A stretch of 64,000 nt of DNA from JBBPZA01 sp963797015 (GTDB lineage Bacteria > Actinomycetota > Thermoleophilia > Solirubrobacterales > Solirubrobacteraceae), in assembly GCA_963797015.1 (NCBI GenBank), contig CAWCNV010000005.1, positions 175,062-239,061 on the forward strand, written 5' to 3'. Position numbers and translations under genes: made by a program. Under the pieces are notes generated by a model that was not told the DNA's origin, made no database searches, and worked only from the letters and a program-made list of their open reading frames with translations. Below, piece by piece: positions 21,926-30,878 of the stretch (its first letter is position 1; each line of letters opens with the position of its first letter).

Positions 21926-24133
21926 ATGCGCCGGCGGGTGACCTTCAGTCGCAACGTCACGCTGTCGCTCTCGCGGACCTGCCACTGCCACTGCAAGTAC
22001 TGCGCGTTCGCCACGCACCAGGCGCACCTGCGGGAGCCTGACGATGTGGAGGAGCTGCTCGACGGCGCGGCGCGCCGGCGGGTGAAGGAGCTGCTGGTGC
22101 TCACCGGCGAGCGCCCCGAGGTGCACCCTGAGGTCGCCGCGCGGCTGCGCGAATGGGGCTTCCCCGACTTCGTCGCCTACGTGCGCTGGGCGTGCGAGCG
22201 GGCGCTCGAGCGCGGGCTGCTGCCGCACACGAACCTCGGCGTCCTTTCGCGCGAGGACCTCGCCCGGCTGCGCGAGGTCACCGCGTCGCAGGGGCTGATG
22301 CTCGAGTCCGTGCGCGATGACCTCGTCGTCCACCAGGGCTCGCCGACCAAGGCGCCGGCGCGGCGGCTGGAGACGATCCGCTGGGCCGGCGAGCTGCGCA
22401 TCCCCTTCACCAGCGGGATCCTGGTGGGCATCGGCGAGTCCGAGGAAGACCGCGTCGCGGCGCTCGAGGCGCTGGCCGCGGTGCACGTCGATCACGGCCA
22501 TCTGCAGGAGGTGATCCTGCAGAACTTCGTCCCGCACCGGCGCTACTACGGCGAGGACGTGGGCGAGCTCGCGGCGGCGGCGGCCGAGGAGTACTGGCGG
22601 ACGGGGCTTTCGGACACGCCCCACCGGGACGCGCCGGCCTGGGCGACGCCGGTGGGCATCTCGGAGATGAAGCGCCTCGTTGCGGAGGCCCGCCGGCTGC
22701 TGCCCGGCGTGGGCGTGCAGGTGCCACCCAACCTCGCGGACTGGTGGCCCGAGCTCGTGCGCGCGGGGGCCACCGACCTCGGCGGCCTGAGTGCCAACGG
22801 GGATCACATCTCGCCCGAGCACCCGTTCCCGTCGCCGACCGCGGTGCGAAAGCGCCTGGCGGCCGAGGGCGTGGCGCTGTCCGAGCGGCTGTGCGTCTAC
22901 CCGCAGTACATCGCGCCCGAGTGGCTCGAGCAGGGTGTGCTCGACGTCGTCAAGGCGCGCTACTGGAGCTTCATCCCGCGGCGGGGCTCGGGCCGGCGCG
23001 TCGAGCGGCGCGTGCGCACGGACCTCGTCGGGGGCGCGATCGCGCGCGGGCGCGCGGGCGCGCGGCTGTCCGAGGACGAGCTCACGGCGCTCTTCTCCGA
23101 GACGCGCCCCGAGGCGATCGGGGACTTGCGCTCGGCGGCCGACGAGTTGCGCGCCGAGCTCGCGGGGGAGACGGTCACCTTCGTGGTCAACCGCAACATC
23201 AACGTCTCCAACGTGTGCATCGTCGGCTGCGCGTTCTGCGGCTTCGGCCAGGGGCGGCGCTCCCCGGACGCGTATGAGCACTCGCGCGAGGAGTTCGCGC
23301 GCCGCGTCGACGAGGCCGTCTCCTACGGGGCGACCGAGATCTGCATGCAGTCGGGGATCCATCCCGACTGGGGGCTCGAGGACTACGAGGGCTGGCTGCG
23401 GTACGCGAAGGAGCTCGCTCCGCAAGTCCACCTGCACGCGTACTCGCCGATGGAGGTCGCGCACATGTGCGACGTGTCCGGCCTTGCGCCGCGGGCGGTG
23501 TTCGAGCGCCTGCGCGAGGCCGGCCTGGACTCGACACCGGGCACCGCCGCAGAGGTGCTCCACGACGGCGTGCGCGAGCGCATCAGCCCCAACAAGCTGC
23601 CGGTTGCGCGGTGGGTGGAGATCATCGAGGCCTCGCATGCGGTCGGGCTGCGCTCGACCGTCACGGTCATGTTCGGCCACATCGAGGAGCCGTGGGAGCT
23701 GGCCCAGCACATGCGCGTCGTCCGTTCGCTCCAGGAGCGCACGGGCGGGTTCACGGAGTTCGTGCCGCTGTCGTTCATCCCGTTCCACACGCTGCTCGGG
23801 CGCACGCATGGGATCGAGGAGATATCTGCTGAGGAGAACCTCAAGCACACCGCGGTGTTCCGGCTCGCTCTCGGCCGGACGGTGCGCAACCTGCAGGCGA
23901 GCTGGGTGAAGATGGGGCTCGAGACCGCGACCGAATCGCTGCGCTGGGGCGTCAACGACCTCGGCGGGACGCTGATGGAGGAGTCGATCAGCCGCCTGGC
24001 CGGCAGCTACCACGGCGTGCGTCTCGACCCGGCCGACCTGGTGGGCGCCGCGCACGCGGCCGGCCGCCCCGCCGCCGAGCGCACGACCCTGTACGACGTG
24101 CGCCGGGTCTACGAGCTGCCGGTGGCGGCGTGA
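21926..24133 (+). CDS. fbiC: FO synthase, fused CofG/CofH
   Basis: A 735-residue bifunctional radical-SAM enzyme that makes FO, the deazaflavin chromophore of F420, from tyrosine and a ribityl-pyrimidine. Two radical-SAM halves each have the CX3CX2C cluster: Cys19/23/26 in the CofG half and Cys431/435/438 in the CofH half (NVCIVGCAFCGF). In archaea and cyanobacteria these halves are separate proteins; the fusion is the actinobacterial form. Other F420 genes lie at 37.3-40.4 kb. The sensor kinase gene overlaps its end by four bases (GTGA), so both are co-transcribed. Confidence 0.95.
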   Translation: MRRRVTFSRNVTLSLSRTCHCHCKYCAFATHQAHLREPDDVEELLDGAARRRVKELLVLTGERPEVHPEVAARLREWGFPDFVAYVRWACERALERGLLPHTNLGVLSREDLARLREVTASQGLMLESVRDDLVVHQGSPTKAPARRLETIRWAGELRIPFTSGILVGIGESEEDRVAALEALAAVHVDHGHLQEVILQNFVPHRRYYGEDVGELAAAAAEEYWRTGLSDTPHRDAPAWATPVGISEMKRLVAEARRLLPGVGVQVPPNLADWWPELVRAGATDLGGLSANGDHISPEHPFPSPTAVRKRLAAEGVALSERLCVYPQYIAPEWLEQGVLDVVKARYWSFIPRRGSGRRVERRVRTDLVGGAIARGRAGARLSEDELTALFSETRPEAIGDLRSAADELRAELAGETVTFVVNRNINVSNVCIVGCAFCGFGQGRRSPDAYEHSREEFARRVDEAVSYGATEICMQSGIHPDWGLEDYEGWLRYAKELAPQVHLHAYSPMEVAHMCDVSGLAPRAVFERLREAGLDSTPGTAAEVLHDGVRERISPNKLPVARWVEIIEASHAVGLRSTVTVMFGHIEEPWELAQHMRVVRSLQERTGGFTEFVPLSFIPFHTLLGRTHGIEEISAEENLKHTAVFRLALGRTVRNLQASWVKMGLETATESLRWGVNDLGGTLMEESISRLAGSYHGVRLDPADLVGAAHAAGRPAAERTTLYDVRRVYELPVAA

Positions 24134-25248
24134 GCGCCTCGGCGGCCGTCGCGCCGCGGGAGAACGCGATCGACGTCTTCGTCGCGCTGCTGTCCGACCT
24201 CGACACGCGGGCGGCGCCGCAGGACTTCTACAGCCGCGTGTGCGAGGCGCTGCTGCGCCTGACCTCGATGGAGCGCTGCGGGCTGTTCCTCTACGACCCC
24301 GCGCGCCATTGGGTCTCGGCGGTGGGCTGCGCGGGGGTCGACCCCTCGCTGCTCGACGGCGTCGGCGGGACGCTGCACGAGACCCCCGCCGCGCGGGTGG
24401 CCCTGCGCGAGGACCGCGTAGTGGAGACCTCGGAGCGGTTGCAAGAGGCGATCCCGGCACGCTACGCGCGCTTCGCGGGCATCACCACGCTGACCACCAC
24501 GCCGGTCGCGGCCGCCGGGCACTGGTTCGGGGTCATCTTCGCCGACCGCGGCGGCGGCCGCTTCACGCTGACCGACGACGAGCGCCACGCGATGTGGACC
24601 CTGGGCAAGCTGGCCGCGGTGGTCGAGAGCGCGCGGATCGCCGCGCGCCACCAGGAGCGCGCCCGCACGCTCGGCGAGCGTATCGACCTCGCGCGCGAGA
24701 TCCACGAGCGCGTGATGCAGCGCCTCTTCGGTGTATCTCTGGTGCTCGACGCCGGTCACGCTTTGACGGCCGAGGAGCGCAGGCGCTGCGGCGAGGAGGT
24801 CGGAGCGGCTCTGGGGGACCTGCGCTCGGCTCTGCATCGTCCGCTCGCGCCGCAGCCGCGCGAGACGAGCACGACGCTGCGCGAGCAGGTGGTGCGTCTC
24901 GAGCGGCGCGGCGGGCGGCCGCCTGTCGCCGTCCAGTGGGAGCCGGGGATCGAAGTGCCGGCGGCACTGGAGCCGCTCGCGCAGTCGGTGCTCGCCGAGG
25001 CGCTGCGAAACGCGCGCAAGCACGCGCGACCCCAGGAGGTCCGCATCTCGGTACGCGACGACGGTGGGGCGCTGGTGCTGGAGGTCTCCAACGACGGCGT
25101 GCGCCGGCCGGGCCGCGGAGCCGGGATGGGCCTGCGCCTCGCGAGCCTCGAGGCGCTCCAGCACGGCGGAGTGCTCGAGCACGGCCCGGCGGGCGAGGCC
25201 CGCTGGCGGGTGCGGCTCGCGGTGCCGATGGGCGAGGAGCAGGCGTGA
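24130..25248 (+). CDS. GAF-domain sensor histidine kinase (NarL/DesK-type)
   Basis: A 372-residue soluble kinase. Residues about 28-172 form a GAF sensor domain. The HisKA_3-type dimerisation helix carries the phospho-acceptor His192 in LAREIHERVMQRL. The C-terminal HATPase has the N-box AEALRNARKHA and the G-box GAGMGLRLASLEAL. No membrane helix or signal peptide, so it senses a cytoplasmic cue. It starts with GTG inside the end of fbiC and is followed by a LuxR-type regulator 46 bases on, its likely partner. A link to F420 or redox status is suggested only by this arrangement. Confidence 0.88.
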   Translation: MSASAAVAPRENAIDVFVALLSDLDTRAAPQDFYSRVCEALLRLTSMERCGLFLYDPARHWVSAVGCAGVDPSLLDGVGGTLHETPAARVALREDRVVETSERLQEAIPARYARFAGITTLTTTPVAAAGHWFGVIFADRGGGRFTLTDDERHAMWTLGKLAAVVESARIAARHQERARTLGERIDLAREIHERVMQRLFGVSLVLDAGHALTAEERRRCGEEVGAALGDLRSALHRPLAPQPRETSTTLREQVVRLERRGGRPPVAVQWEPGIEVPAALEPLAQSVLAEALRNARKHARPQEVRISVRDDGGALVLEVSNDGVRRPGRGAGMGLRLASLEALQHGGVLEHGPAGEARWRVRLAVPMGEEQA

Positions 25249-25294
25249 CCGCCGACTCGATGAAGCGGTCTCGCTCCGCCGCCGGAGCGGCACG

Positions 25295-25942
25295 ATGACC
25301 GCCGCCTCGCCGCGCCTCCGCACGGCGTCGCTCGACGGCGACCCCCGCCGCCTGCGGGTGCTCGTGGTCGACGACCACGACGTCGTCCACTGGGGCTTTC
25401 GCCTGCTGCTCGGCGATCAGAGCTGGGTCGAGCGCTGCCTCTCGGCGCGGTCGGGCGAGGAGGCGCTCGGGCTCGCCCGTCGCTACCAGCCGCACGTGGC
25501 GCTGGTCGACCTGTTCCTCGGCGAGGAGTCGGGAGCCGAGATCTGTGAGGCGCTGCGGCGCGCCTGCGAGTCGACCCGAGTGCTCCTGATCTCCGGCGCC
25601 GGGCGCATTTCGCCCCAGGCGGCGCGCGCCGCCGGCGCGTCGGGGTTCGTCTCCAAGGACTGGGGGGCGCAGGACGTCGCCACCGCCGTTCGGATGGTCG
25701 GCCTGGGGATGACGGTCTTCACGCGGTCCTCCGAGGAGCCCCCGTCAGCACCGCTCTCAGACCGCGAGCGAGAGGTCCTGGCGGGCATCGCGGCTGGCGC
25801 GACCAACCGCGAGATAGCCGAGCGCCTCTTCCTATCGCCGCACACGGTCAAGGAGCACACCAGCGGCCTGTACCGCAAGCTCAAGGCGCGCAATCGAGCC
25901 GAGGCGGTACGCCGGGCCGAGCGCCTGGGCCTGCTGCCGTAG
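25295..25942 (+). CDS. LuxR/NarL-type response regulator
   Basis: A 215-residue regulator. The receiver domain has the acidic pair Asp26/Asp27 (VVDDHDVVHWG), the phospho-acceptor Asp72 (ALVDLFLGE) and Lys121 (FVSKDWG). The C-terminal LuxR helix-turn-helix covers about 154-212 (LSDREREVLAGIAAGATNRE, SPHTVKEHTSGLYRKLKA). It lies directly after the GAF kinase gene and should form a two-component pair with it. ATG 25295 places the start just before the receiver. Target genes unknown. Confidence 0.9.
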   Translation: MTAASPRLRTASLDGDPRRLRVLVVDDHDVVHWGFRLLLGDQSWVERCLSARSGEEALGLARRYQPHVALVDLFLGEESGAEICEALRRACESTRVLLISGAGRISPQAARAAGASGFVSKDWGAQDVATAVRMVGLGMTVFTRSSEEPPSAPLSDREREVLAGIAAGATNREIAERLFLSPHTVKEHTSGLYRKLKARNRAEAVRRAERLGLLP

Positions 25943-26071
25943 CGGCCCCGGGTCGCCGCTCCCGCAGCGGCCGCCGGGTCGCCGCTCCGGCCCGACGGGC
26001 CCTGCTCCGGCCGACGGGCGCCGCTCCCGCCCGACGGCCCCCGCTCCGGCTCGGCGAGCCGCGCAGGCGCG
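25943..26071. repeat. GC-rich intergenic repeats
   Basis: The interval after the response regulator contains several direct repeats of the type GTCGCCGCTCC and CCGACGGG, and one short hairpin GGCCC-GAC-GGGCC (25989-26001). No gene seen. The hairpin could end the upstream operon but has no T-tract. Confidence 0.5.
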
Positions 26072-26097
26072 GGATCGTGACGATCCGCACTTATATT
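26072..26097 (+). promoter_or_regulatory. Promoter with palindrome upstream of the BldC-like gene
   Basis: A perfect inverted repeat GGATCG-TGA-CGATCC (26072-26086) occupies the -35 region, and TATATT (26092-26097) is a good -10. Transcription would start near 26104, leaving a leader of about 77 bases. The palindrome is a probable activator or repressor site of unknown owner. Confidence 0.5.
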
Positions 26098-26180
26098 CCT
26101 CGAAAACTCTGCATGCGTCAATTCGTTTAGGTCTGGTGGAGGGGGTTGAGTCTTGGGTGGATCGCGCCGAAAAGAGGGGC

Positions 26181-26387
26181 ATGGAAGAGAATGGGACCAG
26201 GGGCCGTCTGGGGCTGACCGTGTCGGAGGTCGCGACCGAGCTCGGCGTGAGCGAGAACACGGTCAGGCGCTGGGCGGACGCAGGCCATATCCAGGTATTC
26301 CGCACGCCAGGAGGGCAGCGCCGCTTCAGCAGAAGCGCGATGGACGAGTTCCTGCGGGACGCTGAGCGCTCCGCAGGCTCTCGCTGA
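26181..26387 (+). CDS. BldC-like MerR-family DNA-binding protein
   Basis: A 68-residue protein that is essentially one MerR-type winged helix: LTVSEVATELGVSENTVRRW, then AGHIQVFRTPGGQRRFSR. Size and layout match BldC of Streptomyces, which binds head-to-tail on direct repeats and controls development. Excisionases share this fold but there is no integrase nearby. ATG 26181 is chosen because AGAGGGG precedes it and it gives BldC length; a GTG 45 bases upstream is in frame. Confidence 0.8.
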   Translation: MEENGTRGRLGLTVSEVATELGVSENTVRRWADAGHIQVFRTPGGQRRFSRSAMDEFLRDAERSAGSR

Positions 26388-26412
26388 GTCGCCTCGGCAG
26401 GTCCTCCAGTAA

Positions 26413-26434
26413 AGCCCGCGCGAGCGCGCGGGCT
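26413..26434. terminator. Strong hairpin between convergent genes
   Basis: AGCCCGCGC-GAGC-GCGCGGGCT is a perfect 9-base stem. On the minus strand it is followed by TTTACT. It lies between the BldC-like gene and the HD-GYP gene and could serve both. Confidence 0.6.
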
Positions 26435-26513
26435 GATTGACGTGTGCGCCGCGTCGGCCGGCGCTCCGCGAGGAACCGCGTCAGAGGTCGTGTGCCCGAC
26501 GGAGTGAGCGGCG

Positions 26514-27959
26514 TCAGTGCGACGTCGGTTGGGCGCGTGCGAGCTCGCGTACCCGCGCGTCGAGTGCGAGCTCGGCGTCGAAATCGGCGTCCTCGCCGTG
26601 GCGGAAACGCAGGTCGCGTCCGGCGAGGATGCGGATGAAGGCCTCGACCACTTTGGAGTCAAGCTGGGTGCCGGCGACGCGGCGGAGCTCCTGGATGGCC
26701 TCCATCGAGGAGACCGGCGTGCGGTAGGAGTCGCGCGCGGTCATCACGTCGTAGGTATCCGCGACCGAGACCACGCGGGAGAGCAGCGGAATCTTGTCTC
26801 CCGGGAGCCGTCGTGGGTAACCGCGGCCATCGATGCGCTCGTGGTGAGCGAGGATGACCTCCGAGACCGGGCCGTAGCCCTGGATCTGGGAGGCGATCCG
26901 CGCACCCTCGTAAGGGTGTGTCCGGATGATCTGCCAGTCGGCCTCGGAGAGCTTGGTCGCCGCCTTGAGGATGTGGTCGGGGAAAGAGAACTTGCCGATG
27001 TCATGCAGGAGCCCCGCGGTGTGAACGAGCTCCTGCTCACGCTCGGACAGGTCCAGCTCGCGCGCGATCTCGCGCGCATAACGCGCGACCGCCGCTGAAT
27101 GGCGCGCGGTCATGCGGTCGCGCAGGTCGAGAGTGTGCACCAGCGCGCTCACGACTCCGATCTGGAGGCTCGCGAGCTCCCGTGTGCGTGCGTCGAGTGT
27201 CTCCGCGCGGTCCTGCGAGCGCAGCAGCTCGCGTAGCAGGTACTGGAAGGTGAACAGGACGCCCGTGAGAAGGGCTAGGGCGGCCAGGCCGACACGGTAG
27301 TAGAACCAGACAATGCCCACCGCGAGCAGGCCGGTCGCCAGCTCCGACGGCAGCACCGGCACGAACATCGTCCGGAAGGAGTGAGTGAACGAGCGCCCCT
27401 TGAGGATCTTCAGGGCTCCGACGCTCATCACGAAATTCAGGAGGTTGGAGAGGAGGAAGACGGCGTAGACGCACAGGAAGAACGAGGGGTCGGTGCCAGT
27501 AAGGTCAGAACTTGCGCGAACCGATTGGATCGCCAACCCGCCGAGCAGCGTGAACGTGGCGCCGGTGGCCAGGTTGTTCAGGAAGAGGAGCCTGGGCGTT
27601 TCGCTCCTCACGCGATCGACCAGAATCGACAACATCGCGATCGCGACGGCTGGGGCGGGTCCCAGAAGCGCCATCGCCAGCACGAAGACCACGTGCGTGC
27701 CGGAGATGCGAAGGCTGCGGACCGGTACTGCGATGAGGTCGCTTGCAAACGCGAGGACGGCGAGGAGCAGGACCAACTCCCACGGCTGCCACTGCGAGGC
27801 GCTCGACGCGAGCACGGCACCGCACACCGCGGCGAGCAGAATCGCCAGCTGGCTGGCGGCGAACAGCCGGCGACGGACGCTCATTTCAGGTATATCGGCG
27901 GATGCGACGCCGGGGCTTAGCCGGACGCCGGCCTGCCTTCCAGTGGCGCGTTCCATCAC
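26514..27959 (-). CDS. Membrane HD-GYP-domain phosphodiesterase
   Basis: A 481-residue protein. About six to seven hydrophobic segments fill residues 32-240, then a helix connects to an HD-GYP domain from about 265. Catalytic signatures are complete: His319-Asp320 (HTAGLLHDIGKF) and HHERIDGRGYP at 372-382. HD-GYP enzymes with intact motifs usually hydrolyse cyclic di-GMP. The membrane part resembles the MASE-like sensor of similar actinobacterial proteins, so it probably reads a membrane or extracellular cue. The start is uncertain: GTG 27959 and ATG 27884 are both possible. It is convergent with the BldC-like gene; in Streptomyces c-di-GMP controls development through BldD, a loose parallel only. 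Confidence 0.85.
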   Translation of the reverse strand: MMERATGRQAGVRLSPGVASADIPEMSVRRRLFAASQLAILLAAVCGAVLASSASQWQPWELVLLLAVLAFASDLIAVPVRSLRISGTHVVFVLAMALLGPAPAVAIAMLSILVDRVRSETPRLLFLNNLATGATFTLLGGLAIQSVRASSDLTGTDPSFFLCVYAVFLLSNLLNFVMSVGALKILKGRSFTHSFRTMFVPVLPSELATGLLAVGIVWFYYRVGLAALALLTGVLFTFQYLLRELLRSQDRAETLDARTRELASLQIGVVSALVHTLDLRDRMTARHSAAVARYAREIARELDLSEREQELVHTAGLLHDIGKFSFPDHILKAATKLSEADWQIIRTHPYEGARIASQIQGYGPVSEVILAHHERIDGRGYPRRLPGDKIPLLSRVVSVADTYDVMTARDSYRTPVSSMEAIQELRRVAGTQLDSKVVEAFIRILAGRDLRFRHGEDADFDAELALDARVRELARAQPTSH

Positions 27960-28372
27960 CTCAGCAGGAGGAGTTTGGTCGGCTCAAGACACGTACCCCA
28001 CACGGAACCTTAACTGGCTCTGATGCCGAAGGCGTTCACGCCGCCGAAAGGATTCGATGCCGGGCGGGCAGAAGCCTCTTACATGTGCCTCCGAGCTGCC
28101 GTGGCAAGTGTGTCGGCCTGGATGTTCCGCAGCTTCTCAGTGGCCGCGGTAGCGACCGACTCCCATCGAGCTTCGATGCGTACGCACGACAAACGCTGGC
28201 GCCCGACTCTCGGGCTAGAGTGCCGCCTCGGTGCGGGGAAGTACTTCTGCGTGTGCGGTGTTCAGCCCCGCATTTATGCGCCCCCGGCGGAGGTCATCAA
28301 GCGACCACCTAATGCCAAATCTGGCACGTCGGACCGAAAGGCGTGCTCCTTGGCGTCCGGGGATGTGGGGGG
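27960..28372. other. Intergenic stretch without a convincing gene
   Basis: No supported gene. A frame from 28023 to 28376 is open on the plus strand but has no ribosome site, atypical composition and no recognisable family. GC content looks lower than in the neighbouring genes. TGCCA-AATC-TGGCA (28312-28325) is a small hairpin. Confidence 0.4.
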
Positions 28373-28520
28373 TTAGTGCTTCCAGTGCATGTGGATCACC
28401 TCGGGACTGGGGGTTGGACGGCGACGAGGGGGTTAGTGCTTCCAGTGCATGTGGATCTCCTGGAGGTGGGGTTGGACGGGATTCGGGCTAGTGCTTCCAG
28501 TGCACGTGGATCTCCTCGAG
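28373..28520 (+). repeat. Three-copy 60/55-bp direct repeat
   Basis: A core of about 30 bases (TAGTGCTTCCAGTGCATGTG followed by GATCWCCTSG) starts at 28374, 28434 and 28489. The first two copies are the most alike, the third has GTGCACGTG. Between cores lies a GGGGTTGGACGG-like segment. It ends about 160 bases before the MFS gene. It could be regulatory or the residue of a mobile repeat. Confidence 0.8.
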
Positions 28521-28679
28521 ACGGAGTTGCAGAACCTGCGATCCGACGCCTCGCCCGCTCGTATTCGAGGAGGGATGGTCCGGATACGGCCAGTATGGCT
28601 AAGTCTGGTAGAGATCTGGGAGAGATTTATGCGCAAATTGCGACAATTTAATCCCCTGACGACCCCTGGTTGACCGGCG

Positions 28680-29900
28680 ATGCGCTGGCCTGCCATAGCA
28701 CCGCTGAAGAGCACGTCGTTTCGCCGACTTCTGGTGTCCTACTTCGTCAATGAAGTGGGAGATTGGGCGGGCGCAGTCGCTCTGGCCGTCCTCATTTTTC
28801 GCGAGACCGACGACCCACTCGCGCTCACCGCGCTGTTCATCTCCGCCAAGCTGGTGCCGGCGTTCGTCGCGCCGTTGCTCACCGCACGGCTTGATCAGCT
28901 AGCCATCCGACGCGCCCTTCCCGCGCTGTACTGCGGCGAGGCGGCTTCCTTTTCCGTACTCGCCGTGTTCGCGGGCGCTCATTTCTCCCTGGTTGCGGTG
29001 CTGGTGCTCGCGCTGCTCGACGGCTGCCTCGCCCTGACGGGGCGGACGTTGAGTCGCGCTGCGGTGGCAGCGACGCTGGAGCCAGGCGCGCTCCTGCGGG
29101 AGGGCAATGCGCTGCTGAACATCGCCTTCGCAGGCGGGATGGCCGCGGGACCGGCCGTGGCGGGCGTGATCGTCGCGGGTATGGGCGTCCAAGCGGCGCT
29201 GCTTCTCGACGCCGCCTCCTTCGCGCTCATCGCTGCCCTGCTCGCCACCGCACGCGGCCTGCCGGACGCCCACGCCGAGCCCCAGCCGTGGCGCGGGCGT
29301 GTGCGCGCAGGTTTCGCCTACGTGCGCGGCCGCCCGCCGCTCGCGACGATCATGACGGCGCAGGCGATGGCGCTTGTGTTCTTCACCACTGTGGTCCCGA
29401 TCGAGGTCGTCTTCGCCCGCGAGGCGCTTGACGCAGGCGCGCGCGGCTTCGGCCTGCTGCTCGCCGCGTGGGGCGCCGGCGTTGTTCTGGGCAGTCTCGT
29501 GTTCGCGGTCGCGCGGCGCGGCTCGTTGGGCGCGCTCGTCGCGGGCTCGACCGGGCTTGTCGGCGTCGCGTATCTCGGCCTCGCCGCGACCAGCGAGCTG
29601 TGGCTGGCGTGCCTGATCTCGGTCGCTGGTGGCTTGGGCAACGGCATCCAATGGGTCGCGGTCATGACCGCCGTGCAGCAGCGCGTCGAGCCCGACATGC
29701 AGGCGCGCGTGGTCGGCCTCCTCGAGTCGCTCGGCGCCGCCATGCCCGGCCTGGGGTTCGTGCTCGGCGGCGCACTGACCTCGATCGCGACTGCTCGTCT
29801 GGCCTACGCGGTGGCGGGCGCCGGCGTGCTCGCCGTGCTCGCGATTTCGTGGCTGGCGCTGCGCCGCACCGCTCCGAAGGCCGCGCTCGAGCAGGTCTGA
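28680..29900 (+). CDS. MFS transporter (EntS/DHA-type exporter)
   Basis: A 406-residue, 12-helix major facilitator protein. Family features include the N-terminal FVNEVGDWAGAVALAVL, the A-loop region between helices 2 and 3 (APLLTARLDQLAIRRALP), and the duplicated second half starting near residue 210 (VRAGFAYVRGRPPLATIM). It most resembles the MFS_3 group with EntS and macrolide efflux proteins. Substrate unknown. There is no strong ribosome site at ATG 28680; TTTAAT at 28645-28650 might be the -10. The fabD operon starts 108 bases after its stop, beyond a hairpin. Confidence 0.85.
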   Translation: MRWPAIAPLKSTSFRRLLVSYFVNEVGDWAGAVALAVLIFRETDDPLALTALFISAKLVPAFVAPLLTARLDQLAIRRALPALYCGEAASFSVLAVFAGAHFSLVAVLVLALLDGCLALTGRTLSRAAVAATLEPGALLREGNALLNIAFAGGMAAGPAVAGVIVAGMGVQAALLLDAASFALIAALLATARGLPDAHAEPQPWRGRVRAGFAYVRGRPPLATIMTAQAMALVFFTTVVPIEVVFAREALDAGARGFGLLLAAWGAGVVLGSLVFAVARRGSLGALVAGSTGLVGVAYLGLAATSELWLACLISVAGGLGNGIQWVAVMTAVQQRVEPDMQARVVGLLESLGAAMPGLGFVLGGALTSIATARLAYAVAGAGVLAVLAISWLALRRTAPKAALEQV

Positions 29901-29936
29901 CCCGGCGGCTCCGTGCTCCCAGCTGCGTGGACCCGA

Positions 29937-29955
29937 ACCCCCCCAACCGGGGGGT
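29937..29955 (+). terminator. C/G hairpin between the MFS gene and fabD
   Basis: ACCCCCC-CAACC-GGGGGGT forms a 7-base stem 36 bases after the MFS stop. It may be a terminator or an operator upstream of the fatty-acid operon. Confidence 0.4.
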
Positions 29956-30008
29956 GTCCGCCTCGCGGGATGCAACGCGCCCGCGAGCGCGGTGAAAGGT
30001 GAGCGATC

Positions 30009-30878
30009 GTGACTCCGTCCACCGCCGTGATGTTCCCCGGCCAGGGGAGCCAGGCGCCGAAAATGCGCGAAGACGTCGAGCGGCTCGCTCCCGAGCTGCT
30101 CGAGATCGCCGCGCGCGAGGCCGGCGCCGACCCGTTTGCGCGGCTGGACGATGGGACACGCTACGTGCAGCCGGCGATCCTGTGCGCGAGCCTGGCGGGC
30201 TGGCGCCTGGCGGCCGAGCAGGAGCGCCCGGCGGTCCTGGCCGGTCACTCCCTGGGCGAGGTCGCCGCTCTCGCCGCGGCCGGGAGCATCTCCGAGCGCG
30301 ATGCGGTTCGCATCGTCGCGCTCCGCGGGCGGCTCATGCAGGAGGCGGGGCAGGCCGCGGGCGACGGCGGGATGCTGGCGGTGATGGGCGGCGGGCGCGA
30401 GCAGGTCGCCCCGATCGCGGCCGAGCTCGGGCTCGTGCTGGCCAACGACAACGGCCCCAAGCAGGTCGTGCTCTCCGGCACGCGCGACGCGCTCGCGCGT
30501 GCCGCGGAGCGCGCTCGGGCCGCCGGATTGCGACCGATGGAGCTCCCGGTCCACGCGGCGTTTCACTCGCCGGCGATGGCCGGAGCGCTGCCGCCGTTCC
30601 GTGCGGCTCTCGCCGAGATCCCGGTCGCGCCGCCGCGGATCCCGGTCTACTGCTCGACGACCGCGGCGCCGTTCGACGATGACGTCGCGGACAGGCTGGC
30701 CGACGGCCTCGTGAGCCCGGTGCGCTGGCGCGACACCGTCGAGGCCATGCACGCCGACGGCGTGCGGCGCTTCGTCGAGGCCGGGCCGGGCAAGGTGCTC
30801 GTCGGGCTGGTGCGCCGAACGCTGGACGGAGTCGAGGTCGCCACGGTCTCGCGGCCTGCGACGGTGGAGATCGCCTGA
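30009..30878 (+). CDS. fabD: Malonyl-CoA:ACP transacylase
   Basis: A 289-residue FabD that moves malonyl from CoA to acyl carrier protein, the entry step of type II fatty-acid synthesis. The nucleophile Ser81 sits in GHSLGE (79-84), the catalytic His186 in VHAAFHSPAM, and the N-terminal PGQGSQ is intact. It starts with GTG after GAAAGGTGAG. It heads a tight operon: its stop overlaps the start of fabH. Confidence 0.93.
   Translation: MTPSTAVMFPGQGSQAPKMREDVERLAPELLEIAAREAGADPFARLDDGTRYVQPAILCASLAGWRLAAEQERPAVLAGHSLGEVAALAAAGSISERDAVRIVALRGRLMQEAGQAAGDGGMLAVMGGGREQVAPIAAELGLVLANDNGPKQVVLSGTRDALARAAERARAAGLRPMELPVHAAFHSPAMAGALPPFRAALAEIPVAPPRIPVYCSTTAAPFDDDVADRLADGLVSPVRWRDTVEAMHADGVRRFVEAGPGKVLVGLVRRTLDGVEVATVSRPATVEIA

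Noticed and set aside
21266..24460. 1064-codon minus-strand frame opposite the aquaporin and fbiC
   Set aside because: Covers two well-supported plus-strand genes and has no recognisable domain.
27960..28372. c-di-GMP riboswitch before the HD-GYP gene
   Set aside because: No conserved c-di-GMP-I or -II core could be found on the minus strand.
28023..28376. Plus-strand ORF of 117 codons before the MFS gene
   Set aside because: No ribosome site, no family, runs into the direct repeats; composition unlike the neighbouring genes.
28373..28520. CRISPR array
   Set aside because: Only three units, the spaces between them are themselves partly similar, and no cas gene is near.
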